Assembly: GCF_000150955.2 (NCBI RefSeq) | Contig: NC_011684.1 | Location: 124,001-188,000 of the forward strand | DNA: 64,000 nucleotides | Direction of reading: 5' to 3' | From: Phaeodactylum tricornutum CCAP 1055/1 | Lineage: Eukaryota > Bacillariophyta > Bacillariophyceae > Surirellales > Neidiaceae | Part shown: positions 10,769 to 20,854 of the stretch, piece by piece | Numbering within the stretch: the first letter of the stretch is position 1 | Layout of the letters: each line of letters opens with the position of its first letter | Translations under genes and position numbers: made by a program | Notes under the pieces: model-generated | The model's database searches: none | The model's input: only the letters and a program-made list of their open reading frames with translations | Told to the model about the DNA's origin: nothing

Positions 10769-13700
10769 ATGTGGCGCCGTACCGTTTGGATTCTCGTTGG
10801 TGTGGTAGGGACGGGCACGGGAACCACGGAATTGCAATCCTTACCGTCACGTCAAGCCGAACAAACACCACCACCATTACAACCACAGACTCCACCGCAT
10901 CCACCACCACCACAATCAGGGACCTGGTCGGACCAGTCTTTTTTGTGGGAACAAATTTGGGACGCTGTACAGTCCCGAATGCCCCAGTCGGCCTCCACAA
11001 CAACGACGAAAGCGTCCGCCGACACCCAGGTGGGTGGCATCCCATCCCACACGGATCGACGCCGGGCTCTTTACCGTCACAGCTTGACGGAACACTACGC
11101 TACCCTACTCGGGCAATCACAACAACAATATCCCCACACGGCAACACCCGACTCACCGTCAACCCAAACACACGCCGATACCAATACCACCAAACCCGAT
11201 CAGTCGCAACCAACACCAGACGCCCACCAACGTCGGTCGGCCTCACTCGCACATCTATTGCGTACTTGGACCGCACGGGACATGGGGGGTCGTCCCCGTC
11301 GGCGAACAACCCCGGTGGACCGGGTTTCCTCCCGACACGCTGCTTTGCCAATCTTTCCCCCCAGTCTCCGCGAGGCCAATCGCGACACCGTCCGCGAAGC
11401 CTTTACCCACGCCTACGATGCCTACATGTATCACGCCTTCCCCGCCGGCGAACTACATCCCCTTACCTGCACACCGGGAAGTTTTGATCTCGTGCGGTTG
11501 CCCGCACTCACCCTCGTGGACTCCTTGGATATGTTACTGCTCATGGACAACACCACTGAATTCGCCCGGAGTGTGGAACGATTGCGCCAGTTGCACACCG
11601 CCACACCACTCTTTCGAGTCGATCGCAACGTTTCCGTCTTTGAAACCAATATTCGGGTTCTGGGCGGTCTCTTGTCGGCTCATCAACTCGTCACGGCCTT
11701 GGTGGACAATGCCACCGTCCCGTGGCACCACGTCTGGAAACGCGACGGCAACGACTACGTCGTAAGGGATGGACGGCGGGATGCTTGGTCATCCACCGAC
11801 ACTGGCACGGACCGGGACCAGGACCAACCGTGGGTGGGCTGCGCAACACATTCCTCCTCGCCCGACTGCGTCGTGAGTACTGCGGCAACGTCATCGTCTT
11901 CCACCACGACCGCCTCCACTTTTCAATCACAACCTCACAACGGCACAAAATACTGGCGCTACGATGGTTGCTTGTTGGAATGGGCCCTCGATCTCGGCAA
12001 TCGACTTTTACCGGCCTTTCAAACCAAAACTGGCATTCCCTACGGCACCGTCAATCTCTTGTACGGGGTTCCCCCGGGTGAAACGCCCGTGGCCAGTTTG
12101 GCCGGTGGAGGTACCTTGTCCCTCGAATTTACTCTCCTCAGCCGTCTAACTGGCGACGACCGTTTCGAAGCGGTGGGCAAACGCGCCACCCGCGGCTTGT
12201 TCGCCTTGCGCAACCGACGCACCGATCTGTTGGGCAAACACGTGGACGTGCAAAAGGGCGTCTGGACCGAAACACTCTCCGGAATTGGTAGCAATTCGGA
12301 TTCCTTTTTGGAATACCTGCTGAAACACTACATACTGTTTCCGGAAGACGGCGACTTTTGGATCCTCTTTGTGGCCGCCTACTCCGGCGTCTTTCGACAC
12401 TTGCGCGTGGGGGAGTGGTACGTGGACGCCGATATGAACCGCGCCGCCGGTGGTGGTGCCCGGCACGTACTGGAATCCCTCATGGCCTTTTATCCCGGAC
12501 TCCAAACCTTGTTGGGCGAGCTCGTCCCGGCGGCCCAATCCCTCAACAGCATGTTCCTCGTCCGCGAATGGCTGGGCTTTTTGCCGGAACGCTTTCATTT
12601 CGGCAGCTGGCGACTCGACGGAGGAATGAGTGGAGCCGGGAAACATCCTCTCCGACCGGAATTACTAGAATCGTGCTACTTATTGCACAAGGCGACGCAA
12701 CAAGTGGGCAGCGACAACAACGCCACGGGTACCTCCTCGGGTTGGTTGTGGGCGGCGGACTGGGCCCTGCGGAAACTGTCCGCGGCCCGGACCGAATGTG
12801 GGTACGCCAGTATAAAGGAACTGCGCACGTTCACGTCAGGGACCACCGATGGGTCCAGCCACGGAGTGCGGCTCAGCAACGAAATGCCCAGCTTCTTTCT
12901 GAGCGAAACACTCAAGTACCTGTATCTGATCTTTGACGAGGACAACATATTGCATCGCGACAAGGATCGCGAATGGGTTTTTACCACCGAAGCGCATCCG
13001 ATTCACCACGTGCCCGTGCCGCCGAAGAAGAAAAAAGGCCAACCGAACCGACCATTTGCCGCCGAAATTGACGGGCTCAAAGAGATTCTGCGAGCCCGTC
13101 TGCGCAACGAAAAGACCAAAGTCGAAACCGTCGTTCATTTGGGTGGCGAGCGCTGGTCGGAGAAGCTTTCCAGCAAGGAATATCAAGCCGATTTGACGGC
13201 CGTCGTTGCGCAAGCCAAACACGTGCGAACGAGCACGGACGATGGAGAATTCGATTTTTTCGAGCCTCGTAAACTTACGACGCATGCGGAAGAGGCTTCG
13301 GAAGGCGTCATGGATGCCTTCGGGAATATTGCCACCAATACCGCGCATATGCGACTGACCGAGTTGGGCGTTGGGGATGGCTACTTGTTGCGCAAGGCGT
13401 GTCCGAATGTGTACAGTTCGGAACTCCTTTGGATGCACGCACTCAACGGTGGAGTTCTGGATTACTCCGATGTTCATGTCACGCAAATGGGTACTAACGA
13501 AAGACCCAACCGATGGTACAGCTTGGGCGCGATTGAAGCTTTGGAAGTCCAAGGACTTGGTATACATTTGGACGAGCCTAGTCATGGAACATGTCCAATT
13601 TTTAAAGACAAGAATCCAGTCGACGCCACACCTCAGGATAGTGATGGAGAGAAAAATTCGTTTATCGACGACGAAATATCGGAGTTCGAAAGCCCTATGG

Positions 13701-14800
13701 GAGCTTTTCGCATATCCTCCTTTCCCGAGGGTAGCGGTTTCTACATGAACCATGTGGCAAGTGGCGAGACGCTTCTGACAACGTTCTTAACCGATGACAG
13801 CGACATTAGCAATACCTTTGTCATGACGTACGCTACGCTCCCATCAACCACGCAACAAGCAAAACCGAAGGAGGGATACGCACATTTGCCGACCTGGAGA
13901 CGATTGGGTCTGAAAATCCCGGATATAGAAGAAGTAGAAGAACGCATACCTGGGAACCGCGTTGTAGTTATGTCCGACCTATTTGGAAATTCCTTCACCT
14001 GTACAGTGGATGTGCTTTGGAAGTCATCCGATCCTGAGAAAAATGAAGATGAAGTCTTGGCATCGGTTCCCTGTGCACCAGGGCTCTTTGGTCCCGCCCA
14101 TATGAGCAGCCTTGCGGACTCTGCTGACATTGTCATGGAAGCAATTTTGCTACCCCCTTGGGAGGACGACATCTTTGGGTGCGAATCTCCCGCAGAGTCC
14201 GGCGATGGAAATTGTGATAACAAGGTCGCGTCTTTTACCTTTACCGTGGACGTTCTATTTCCATTGGAACCTGAGGCCGGTTGGCAACCTTCGAGTCTCG
14301 AAGAAAATTTCACTTGCAAAAATGTAAATATTCAAGCGGTCCATCGTGGCGACTGCACATTTTTGGATAAAGCTATCAATCAAAAAAGACAATGGGGTGC
14401 TGGGGCAGTCATTGTGGTAAATAGCGGAGAAGATGAGCTCTTTGTTATGTCCCAGGGTACAGACGAATTGTCAGGAGTGGATCCTGATGACATTCCGCTT
14501 GCCGTTCTGGTTACTGGTTTAGATGGAGAGGCTATCCTATCAGCTGCCGCGACAGAATACAAAGAGGAGGAAGGTTACATTGCTGGACGTGTTTCACTCG
14601 TTCGCCAACAAAACACCATGTCATTACAATCGTCGGAGAATTCTGGACCACGACAATTTCCCATTGTCAATGGATCGCCCTCAATGCTTCAGCTTTTGGC
14701 CAAAGGTGGTTGGGGGGTCCAGGCGACTTCGCCAGATGTTTCCGATGGTAGCGATTGGCAACTTAGCCTCCTACACCATAAACTCGGCGATATTAGTTGA
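10769..14800 (+). CDS. EDEM-like alpha-mannosidase (GH47) with C-terminal PA domain
   Basis: 1,343 residues from the ATG at 10769. It begins MWRRTVWILVGVVGTG, a good ER signal peptide, which is why this start is preferred over an in-frame ATG at 10439. The GH47 domain spans roughly residues 195-745. Its motifs include AYDAYMYHAFPAGEL, LVDSLDMLLLM, ETNIRVLGGLLSAH, SGIGSNSDSFLEYLLK, LRPELLESCYLLHKAT, MPSFFLSETLKYLYLIFD and VFTTEAHPI. A PA (protease-associated) domain lies near residues 1175-1265 (HRGDCTFLDKAINQ, GAGAVIVVNSG), an arrangement like EDEM3. Such proteins trim mannose from misfolded glycoproteins in the ER lumen and mark them for ER-associated degradation. An insert rich in short Gln/Ser/Thr runs (about residues 20-180) and a charged insert after the GH47 domain make it longer than animal EDEM3. 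I see no HDEL-type retention signal. Confidence 0.9.
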   Translation: MWRRTVWILVGVVGTGTGTTELQSLPSRQAEQTPPPLQPQTPPHPPPPQSGTWSDQSFLWEQIWDAVQSRMPQSASTTTTKASADTQVGGIPSHTDRRRALYRHSLTEHYATLLGQSQQQYPHTATPDSPSTQTHADTNTTKPDQSQPTPDAHQRRSASLAHLLRTWTARDMGGRPRRRTTPVDRVSSRHAALPIFPPSLREANRDTVREAFTHAYDAYMYHAFPAGELHPLTCTPGSFDLVRLPALTLVDSLDMLLLMDNTTEFARSVERLRQLHTATPLFRVDRNVSVFETNIRVLGGLLSAHQLVTALVDNATVPWHHVWKRDGNDYVVRDGRRDAWSSTDTGTDRDQDQPWVGCATHSSSPDCVVSTAATSSSSTTTASTFQSQPHNGTKYWRYDGCLLEWALDLGNRLLPAFQTKTGIPYGTVNLLYGVPPGETPVASLAGGGTLSLEFTLLSRLTGDDRFEAVGKRATRGLFALRNRRTDLLGKHVDVQKGVWTETLSGIGSNSDSFLEYLLKHYILFPEDGDFWILFVAAYSGVFRHLRVGEWYVDADMNRAAGGGARHVLESLMAFYPGLQTLLGELVPAAQSLNSMFLVREWLGFLPERFHFGSWRLDGGMSGAGKHPLRPELLESCYLLHKATQQVGSDNNATGTSSGWLWAADWALRKLSAARTECGYASIKELRTFTSGTTDGSSHGVRLSNEMPSFFLSETLKYLYLIFDEDNILHRDKDREWVFTTEAHPIHHVPVPPKKKKGQPNRPFAAEIDGLKEILRARLRNEKTKVETVVHLGGERWSEKLSSKEYQADLTAVVAQAKHVRTSTDDGEFDFFEPRKLTTHAEEASEGVMDAFGNIATNTAHMRLTELGVGDGYLLRKACPNVYSSELLWMHALNGGVLDYSDVHVTQMGTNERPNRWYSLGAIEALEVQGLGIHLDEPSHGTCPIFKDKNPVDATPQDSDGEKNSFIDDEISEFESPMGAFRISSFPEGSGFYMNHVASGETLLTTFLTDDSDISNTFVMTYATLPSTTQQAKPKEGYAHLPTWRRLGLKIPDIEEVEERIPGNRVVVMSDLFGNSFTCTVDVLWKSSDPEKNEDEVLASVPCAPGLFGPAHMSSLADSADIVMEAILLPPWEDDIFGCESPAESGDGNCDNKVASFTFTVDVLFPLEPEAGWQPSSLEENFTCKNVNIQAVHRGDCTFLDKAINQKRQWGAGAVIVVNSGEDELFVMSQGTDELSGVDPDDIPLAVLVTGLDGEAILSAAATEYKEEEGYIAGRVSLVRQQNTMSLQSSENSGPRQFPIVNGSPSMLQLLAKGGWGVQATSPDVSDGSDWQLSLLHHKLGDIS

Positions 14801-15189
14801 CAGGAACATGGATGGAGGAACAAATTTGTTGAACAGCGGTCTAGCCTTTGTGCGAGCTGAGTAAGACCCGTCCATGCCTCCCACGAAAGAATACCAAGGT
14901 TGATTGGACCGCTTCGATTCTCTTCCCGCCGCTACACAAAAAAGCGTTGGACAAGACGGCGGCCAGGTTTCGCTTTATTCAACGCAGTTTCAACAATTGA
15001 TTCTGCAAGTAAATAAAGTCTATTTGCTAGGGAAGTGATAGCCGCTAGTAAATGTGGTTGAAGAAAGCGCTGCTACGTTTCTAATAGGTACTTCGCTGGA
15101 AGGAATACCTATACGCCTTTTTCACACGAATTTCCCACTACTACACCTAACTGTAAATCAAAATATGAAGTCAATAAACAATCGCTGAA
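14801..15189. other. Convergent intergenic region
   Basis: 389 bp between the 3' ends of the EDEM-like gene and the XRN2-like gene. It should contain both poly(A) regions. No gene is seen. Confidence 0.5.
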
Positions 15190-18100
15190 CTATCGCTTGG
15201 GCCCCGATTTATTATTCCGTTGCAAGGTATTTGATAACTGAGCGCGAAGAGAGTTCATAACGTTCGAGCTAGCACGGGACCGTTGTGGTTCTGGAGGGCC
15301 TCGACTAGGCGGGCCTTGATCAGTCTGTCGAAAACTAAATTCTTGCTGCTGCTGTGGATGGTGAGGACCTCGATGTCCTCCCTGCTGAGAAACGTTGTAT
15401 CCGGAACGATTCCCCCCCGAAAATGAAGAGTATCCGCCACGCTGTTGCGATTGGTATCCTCCCGGGGCTGGTGGCTGTTGACCTCGCCCATTAACATGTT
15501 GAAAGCGTTGTGTATGCACTCCTTGAGATTGGCTGTAGTGCTGTGGGTAACCATTTTGGTGGGCAAAGTTTTGAGTAGTCCGCTGTCCACCTTGAGGGTA
15601 TTGCGCTGACGGCGGAGTATAATTTGATGTACTAGGATGATTTTGTTGCCAAGGCGGACGATTGCTGTAAGCTTCCCGTCCTTGTACTTGGTGAAGATGA
15701 CCCTGGTTTAAGAAAGGATTTGGCATCTGCGGGGGTGGAGGTCCAGGTCGTTGCCGTTTTTGCTGTGGTTCCATGGCGCCCCACGCCCGTGTCCCTGCCT
15801 GATTCATTTGTTGTCCGCGGCCAGTCCTTTGAGCCAAATTCCTTTCATAGGAACCAATATTCATGCTGCCGTATCCCGATTGGTGGCTTTGCCCGTTCGA
15901 TACTCCCAAGTTCGCAATCGAGCCACCTCCGCGATTCAGCCGTGGTCTTCGAATGCGCTTGTCATCTATGGAAAGCTGTGGCGGAGACAGCCTCGCTCCA
16001 GGGAGCAACACACTTTTGTGTGATAGTTTCAAAGGTTCTGAAAACGCCACACAAATTGCATCATTGGGTTTTATACTGTCAGAAAACAGTCCGTCCTGGG
16101 ACTCTGAAATACGATCGGCAGATGGTGGTGGGTTAATCTCGGCGTCCTCATCGACTGGATATAACTCGTTAATGAGAGGCGGTCGCACAGACCCACTGAA
16201 TCCAGCATCGTACGTTGCCGAGTCTATTAATTTAACTTTAGGGGCCTTGGCCGTCTTGCCTCCTGACAAAACGGATGCTAGTTTCTTGCTTAACGGATGC
16301 GATCGATGAACAAACAAATACCCATCGTCGAGTCCACGAGCGTTGCAAAGTAATTCCTCTTTCGTCCACTTTGTCATTGTTGGACTCATTGCTCCAAGAA
16401 GGCGATCTTCCTCAATAAATGGAAGAAGAACAACCCATAACCAAGGCATGGCTTTTCCGTTCGGATCCACAGGAACTTCGCCGGGATAGAAATCGAGAAT
16501 AGGACTTTCTGGATCCGTCATTAGCCACCGCGCTGCCTTCGGAATGGCGTGGGCGGAATCCGACGGTAAGACCGCCATCAGCTGTTCTACAGGATTGAAG
16601 GGAGTTGCGAGTTCAAAAGCTCTCACATCCTTTTCAAATCGTTCAATGTTTCTTAAATCTGAAGCAAAGGGTCCGTAGTGAAATGGGTAGTACCATTTCC
16701 AGCTGGGACAACCGTCATAATAGTACTTCATCACCCAACACAATCCCATTACATACGATCTAAACAAATGCTCTCGCCCTCCATGAGCTTCTACGTCATC
16801 AGCCTTGCATTTGTCCGTGTAATATCGATCTTTCCACCCAGATTCGTGCAAGCGAACCTTGTCCTCGATACTATTTGAATACTCGTCCAGTTTCTTTTGC
16901 TGCTCAGCCTTGACCTTTTCCTTAAAGGCTTTGGCAACCGCTGGATCTACTTCAACAATAATATCATCGATACGTGCAGCATCCTCGTCTCGATCGTCTT
17001 CCACATCGTCATCCTCCCCGGCATCATCTTCGAATTCCTCTTCCATATCCCCAACCTGGCCGGGATCGGGCTTGACTTGGACTGCCTTCTCTGACACGTC
17101 GTCCTTTTCCCCCACCTCGTCCAGTTTCCGTTTTACGTTGGAAGATTCTTTCGCGTCAGTTGTGGCTTTTTCTTCTTCAACCACGACGATGTTATCATTT
17201 AACCGTACACCCTCTTTTGGTTGCTCCGTCCTTGGCGCAATATCGCTTTCTTGTTTCTCCTCATCCATTACGTGTGCGCCAACTAAACTAGCCTTCAAAG
17301 CTTGCGCCGCGGCGTCATTATCGTCCGCCATCATGTGTCGCGCTTTCGTCTGTTGTCGAGATTCTTCCTTGGCGCGATGTCCGCGTTGCAACGCGACCGC
17401 CTTGCCCTCTTCCGCTTTGGCCAAAATTCGAGCCGACCGCCCTTGTGCGGGTGGAGGTGGTACTGGTGGAGGTTGAGGCGGATTGGAGCGATTCCGGGGA
17501 GCGAATCGTGCGCGTCGCTCCTTTTCACGTGTTTCGTTATCGTGTTTCATAGCAAACACGTGGTCTTCGATCGCCCCGACTTCGGCCAGAATCACGTCGA
17601 CGTGGGACAAATTGACGTTGCCACCCGACCGGGTCAAGTACGACCCCAATCCGGGCAGCACGCGCTGATAAACGTTGAAAAGGTAATCCAAGGCTCCGTC
17701 TCGAATGTCTAAGGAGGGCAAGTGCGGCAAAAAATCATTTCCGACGAAAAAACACAAAAATACGACGTCGTCCAAGAGGCGCTCCAGTGAAGGCGCAAAG
17801 GGCAATCGCGCCGGATCCAAGAGGGGAGCAAACTCGTGGGCCAGATATTCCCGCAAAATTGGAATCGATATCCGCTGGATAGGTTTACCCTGATTATCGA
17901 GTATTCCCTGCATAGCGTGTGCTCCCGCCGCCTCATCCAAAGCTTTTTGGCGATCCAAAAACCCCGATTCCATTTGTCGTCGTTCCTGCGTTTCCATCGA
18001 TTTGCGTCCAAACGTGACTTCTTCGCGGGAAATATAAAAGTGCGCTTCGTGCGTGGCGAGGGCGAGCATGATGAGATCGGCATCGAGACCGTGGAGGACG

Positions 18101-18789
18101 TGAACAAGGTTGGGATTGTATCCGGGTTGGGCTCGTTGCAAACGGACGTGGGCCATGATTTTGTGCTCTCCCTCGCCCGGCACCGAAGCGTCGCTGAAAA
18201 TGACCTTGATGGACTGCCAAGCCTTGTCGGTCGAAATACGTTTACGGACATAGAAACGCACGTAGTCAGCGAGTCGGAGCATAAAGGGTGTTCCTGGCGT
18301 AATGACGTTACTGTCCCAAGGGTCCGTTGCCTTACGGGGCGGGGCTTGTTCGCCCACGGCGACCAGTTCGTCCCGAATGTGTGTTTCGAGCTCCTTGAGC
18401 TCCCGGGCTTCCTGGGCGGAACGGAAACGACGTGCCCGCTGCTGATTCATTTTCGCTCGGGGAGCGACACCATCAATGGCCAAGTACAGTAGTTTGCGTG
18501 GACGCGTGATGCGAAACAAGCGGTCCACGTAGCGACAGACATTTTCGTACATTTCTTCTTCGGTTTGGGGTTGGGGACCGACCTCGGGATGCGAACAGGG
18601 ATGAATGATACCGTTCATATCAATGTACAGATTGTCGCATTCTAAACCGCTAGGATTGGGACGCGTCGAATCGAAAGGGAGACGAATGGAAGAATCCGGA
18701 CCCGCGAGATGGACCCGATCTTCCAACACATCCTGCACAATTTTGGGATACTTCTCCGACAGCCAGCGGTAAAAGGCCGGAACTCCCAT
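15190..18789 (-). CDS. XRN2: 5'-3' exoribonuclease, XRN2/Rat1 type
   Basis: An intronless frame of 1,199 residues, starting MGVPAFYRWLSEKYP as in almost all XRN proteins. Catalytic segments of the first domain include LYIDMNGIIHPC (Asp57), AIDGVAPRAKMNQQRARRFR, FSDASVPGEGEHKIM, HGLDADLIMLALATHEAHF and FFVGNDFLPHLPSLDI. Together they form the acidic metal site. The second conserved domain contains RYYTDKCK and CWVMKYYYDGCPSWKWYYP. Between the two lies a long linker with an acidic Glu/Asp block. The tail (about the last 230 residues) is Gln/Gly/Arg-rich with RGG-like repeats, which suggests RNA binding. Rat1/XRN2 enzymes degrade 5'-monophosphate RNA in the nucleus and help to terminate transcription. 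The zinc knuckle of animal XRN2 is not visible after FYISREEVTFG. XRN2 rather than XRN1 is inferred from length and layout. Confidence 0.93.
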   Translation of the reverse strand: MGVPAFYRWLSEKYPKIVQDVLEDRVHLAGPDSSIRLPFDSTRPNPSGLECDNLYIDMNGIIHPCSHPEVGPQPQTEEEMYENVCRYVDRLFRITRPRKLLYLAIDGVAPRAKMNQQRARRFRSAQEARELKELETHIRDELVAVGEQAPPRKATDPWDSNVITPGTPFMLRLADYVRFYVRKRISTDKAWQSIKVIFSDASVPGEGEHKIMAHVRLQRAQPGYNPNLVHVLHGLDADLIMLALATHEAHFYISREEVTFGRKSMETQERRQMESGFLDRQKALDEAAGAHAMQGILDNQGKPIQRISIPILREYLAHEFAPLLDPARLPFAPSLERLLDDVVFLCFFVGNDFLPHLPSLDIRDGALDYLFNVYQRVLPGLGSYLTRSGGNVNLSHVDVILAEVGAIEDHVFAMKHDNETREKERRARFAPRNRSNPPQPPPVPPPPAQGRSARILAKAEEGKAVALQRGHRAKEESRQQTKARHMMADDNDAAAQALKASLVGAHVMDEEKQESDIAPRTEQPKEGVRLNDNIVVVEEEKATTDAKESSNVKRKLDEVGEKDDVSEKAVQVKPDPGQVGDMEEEFEDDAGEDDDVEDDRDEDAARIDDIIVEVDPAVAKAFKEKVKAEQQKKLDEYSNSIEDKVRLHESGWKDRYYTDKCKADDVEAHGGREHLFRSYVMGLCWVMKYYYDGCPSWKWYYPFHYGPFASDLRNIERFEKDVRAFELATPFNPVEQLMAVLPSDSAHAIPKAARWLMTDPESPILDFYPGEVPVDPNGKAMPWLWVVLLPFIEEDRLLGAMSPTMTKWTKEELLCNARGLDDGYLFVHRSHPLSKKLASVLSGGKTAKAPKVKLIDSATYDAGFSGSVRPPLINELYPVDEDAEINPPPSADRISESQDGLFSDSIKPNDAICVAFSEPLKLSHKSVLLPGARLSPPQLSIDDKRIRRPRLNRGGGSIANLGVSNGQSHQSGYGSMNIGSYERNLAQRTGRGQQMNQAGTRAWGAMEPQQKRQRPGPPPPQMPNPFLNQGHLHQVQGREAYSNRPPWQQNHPSTSNYTPPSAQYPQGGQRTTQNFAHQNGYPQHYSQSQGVHTQRFQHVNGRGQQPPAPGGYQSQQRGGYSSFSGGNRSGYNVSQQGGHRGPHHPQQQQEFSFRQTDQGPPSRGPPEPQRSRASSNVMNSLRAQLSNTLQRNNKSGPKR

Positions 18790-19364
18790 GCTGTTTTATC
18801 TCGCGTACCCGCACAAACTCTACTCAGGGCTCCGTAGCTGTAGGGGTTTCTTACCAAGAACAACAGGACAGCGTAGAAGGGGTTTAACGCATTTGCCTAC
18901 AAGTGACGGAGGATGGATCATGGTGATCGTTGCTAGCCGAAAGACGAAACACTCGAACCGCAAAAGCGTTGGTTTTGGTTGGAATTCGCGACACTGCGAC
19001 ACGAGCAGCTTTTTTCGAACGGACCAAGCCAGACAAGGAGACGTTTCCATTGTACAGTGTCTGATTTGCATATAACCTTAACGCTTTAACGTCCTTTGTT
19101 CAAGTTTGAAAAGTCAGCGACGATCCCAATAAGACAACCCTCACACATTCCGAATCCAAGCGGAACGACGAAAGCGATCTCGTGCCCACATTACACCACT
19201 ACCTATAGCAAACACTTTACTGGTACTGTTGCTACCTAGCCAGCGGCGTTGACCATTGCCGCCTATTCCTATTCGCACCTCTGCTCATCAGCGATACTCG
19301 GATCCGGTTCGAGTTGAGCCACAACCTCCAATAATACGTTACCGTTCGGCATCGCGAACGACGT
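18790..19364. other. Divergent intergenic/promoter region
   Basis: 575 bp between the XRN2-like gene and the membrane-protein gene, transcribed away from each other. Only short chance frames are present, and I see no RNA gene. Confidence 0.5.
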
Positions 19365-20854
19365 ATGCGCACTCGCCGCCAATCGCTGCGGGACGAACTG
19401 CACCAGGAGTCACTAGACAACGACCGTGCGTCGTCAACGGCTTCGCTCCCCATGTCGGCATCCCGACGTTCACGGCCTCCTCCACCGCCACCACCACCTT
19501 CGTCCCGAATGGTGGCGGATGCTGCACCGACCAACCCGACCGGTGCCAATCCTCGTACGACTTCCGCACCCGTTCGTACCCCCCACGCATTCAGCGCCAC
19601 CGCACCAACGGGACGATCGGCATCCACACCAATTTCGGCATCCAACGCACGCTCCGCTTCGGAACGTTCTTATCCACAGCAGGAGCCGCAAGCTGCGGAC
19701 GCGACAACAACAACAACAACGACCCTGCCGATGCCCCACCGATACAGATACCACCCGTCGAGACGCAGCAGGCACCGCGGACGCAATCAACTTTACCGCA
19801 ATCGCAAAAGGCAGGCCTCCAACAACCCATTGTTGCAACCACTCCTGCGACCATTCCTGCTCGGACCTGGATTCTGAAATTGCGCGTCCCCTCCCTACAC
19901 CAGCAACAGCAGCAGCAGCAGCCAAAACACTCGCCACCAGCTCCACGGGGTCAGAATGCGCATCCAACGCCATCGTCGCTACCTCCCGTTCTGCAAATTC
20001 ACGTGTCACCCACAATGACGAGTGCAACCTTGGCTTCGTGCATTCAACAGGCTACCACACACCATTCCTACTTTTTGGGGGACCCACCGGTGGGATTGTT
20101 TGACGTGGCCTCTGGCGTCTTTGTCAGTCTCGATTACTTGTTGGCGGCTACAGCGACGTCAACAGCGGTTCCGAACAGGGAAAGTATGGAAGATAAGGAG
20201 CGAGATTTGATCCAGAACAGCACGTACACCTTGTATTGGGCACCGCCGCCACCCCCTCCGATTCACATTCCGTGGTATCACCACGTAGAGATTTGGATCG
20301 CTATACTTGTACCTCTCCTAGCCATCGTGATGTATTTTCAAGCCGCTTCGCTTTGGTATTGGTGTCATAGTGTCTCTACAGCAGTCTACCGCTGGACCAT
20401 TGAACTGCCCTTGCAGGAGTTATACCGCCATGGCCCCTGGATGGTCGGTTGGGAGGGCGAATCGCTTCCTCGCATTTGCGCCCGCATTACCTATCACGGC
20501 GACGCTGCCTTTTGGAGCCGCAATCTAGAAGAATGCGAGCGCATCTACGATGCCAAAGAAGAAGCTTTCTTGCGCATTGCCCGGCCATCCGTCTACATTG
20601 TGTTGGTGGTGCTCGTCATGTTGTTCGCACGGTGGCTGGTGGCGGAGGCCTTGCACGTTTGGGCCGACCGAGACCGCCGACGCGCGGCAGCGTACCGACA
20701 AAGGCACCACGGTATGGATGCTGACATGATGGAGACTTACCGGGCGTGGCAAACCTTGATGCGGCAAGTACAGCGCGCGGTCACGCCACCGCACAAATCA
20801 GAGTCTGTACCACCCGCACAGCAAGCCGAACAATCTTCCGGTAGAACTCGATAG
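19365..20854 (+). CDS. Membrane protein of unknown function with low-complexity N-terminus; frame change in the middle
   Basis: The C-terminal part is clearly coding. It has a hydrophobic segment around WIAILVPLLAIVMYF, a soluble stretch with LEECERIYDAKEEAFL, a second hydrophobic segment VYIVLVVLVMLFARWL, then a charged tail. Two membrane spans are therefore likely. The N-terminal part reads best from an ATG at 19365 (MRTRRQSLRDELHQESLDND, then Pro/Ser/Ala-rich). That frame does not continue into the C-terminal frame; the latter is open upstream but has no ATG start. A short ACA/CAA triplet run at about 19702-19722 sits where the better frame seems to switch. A sequencing slip, a real indel or an unrecognised intron could each explain this; I see no good GT-AG pair. 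Function and family are not recognised. Confidence 0.55.

Noticed and set aside
16859-17476. 205-codon Ser-rich plus-strand frame
   Set aside because: It is antisense to the acidic linker of the XRN2-like gene. Ser-rich shadows are expected opposite Glu/Asp/Arg codons.
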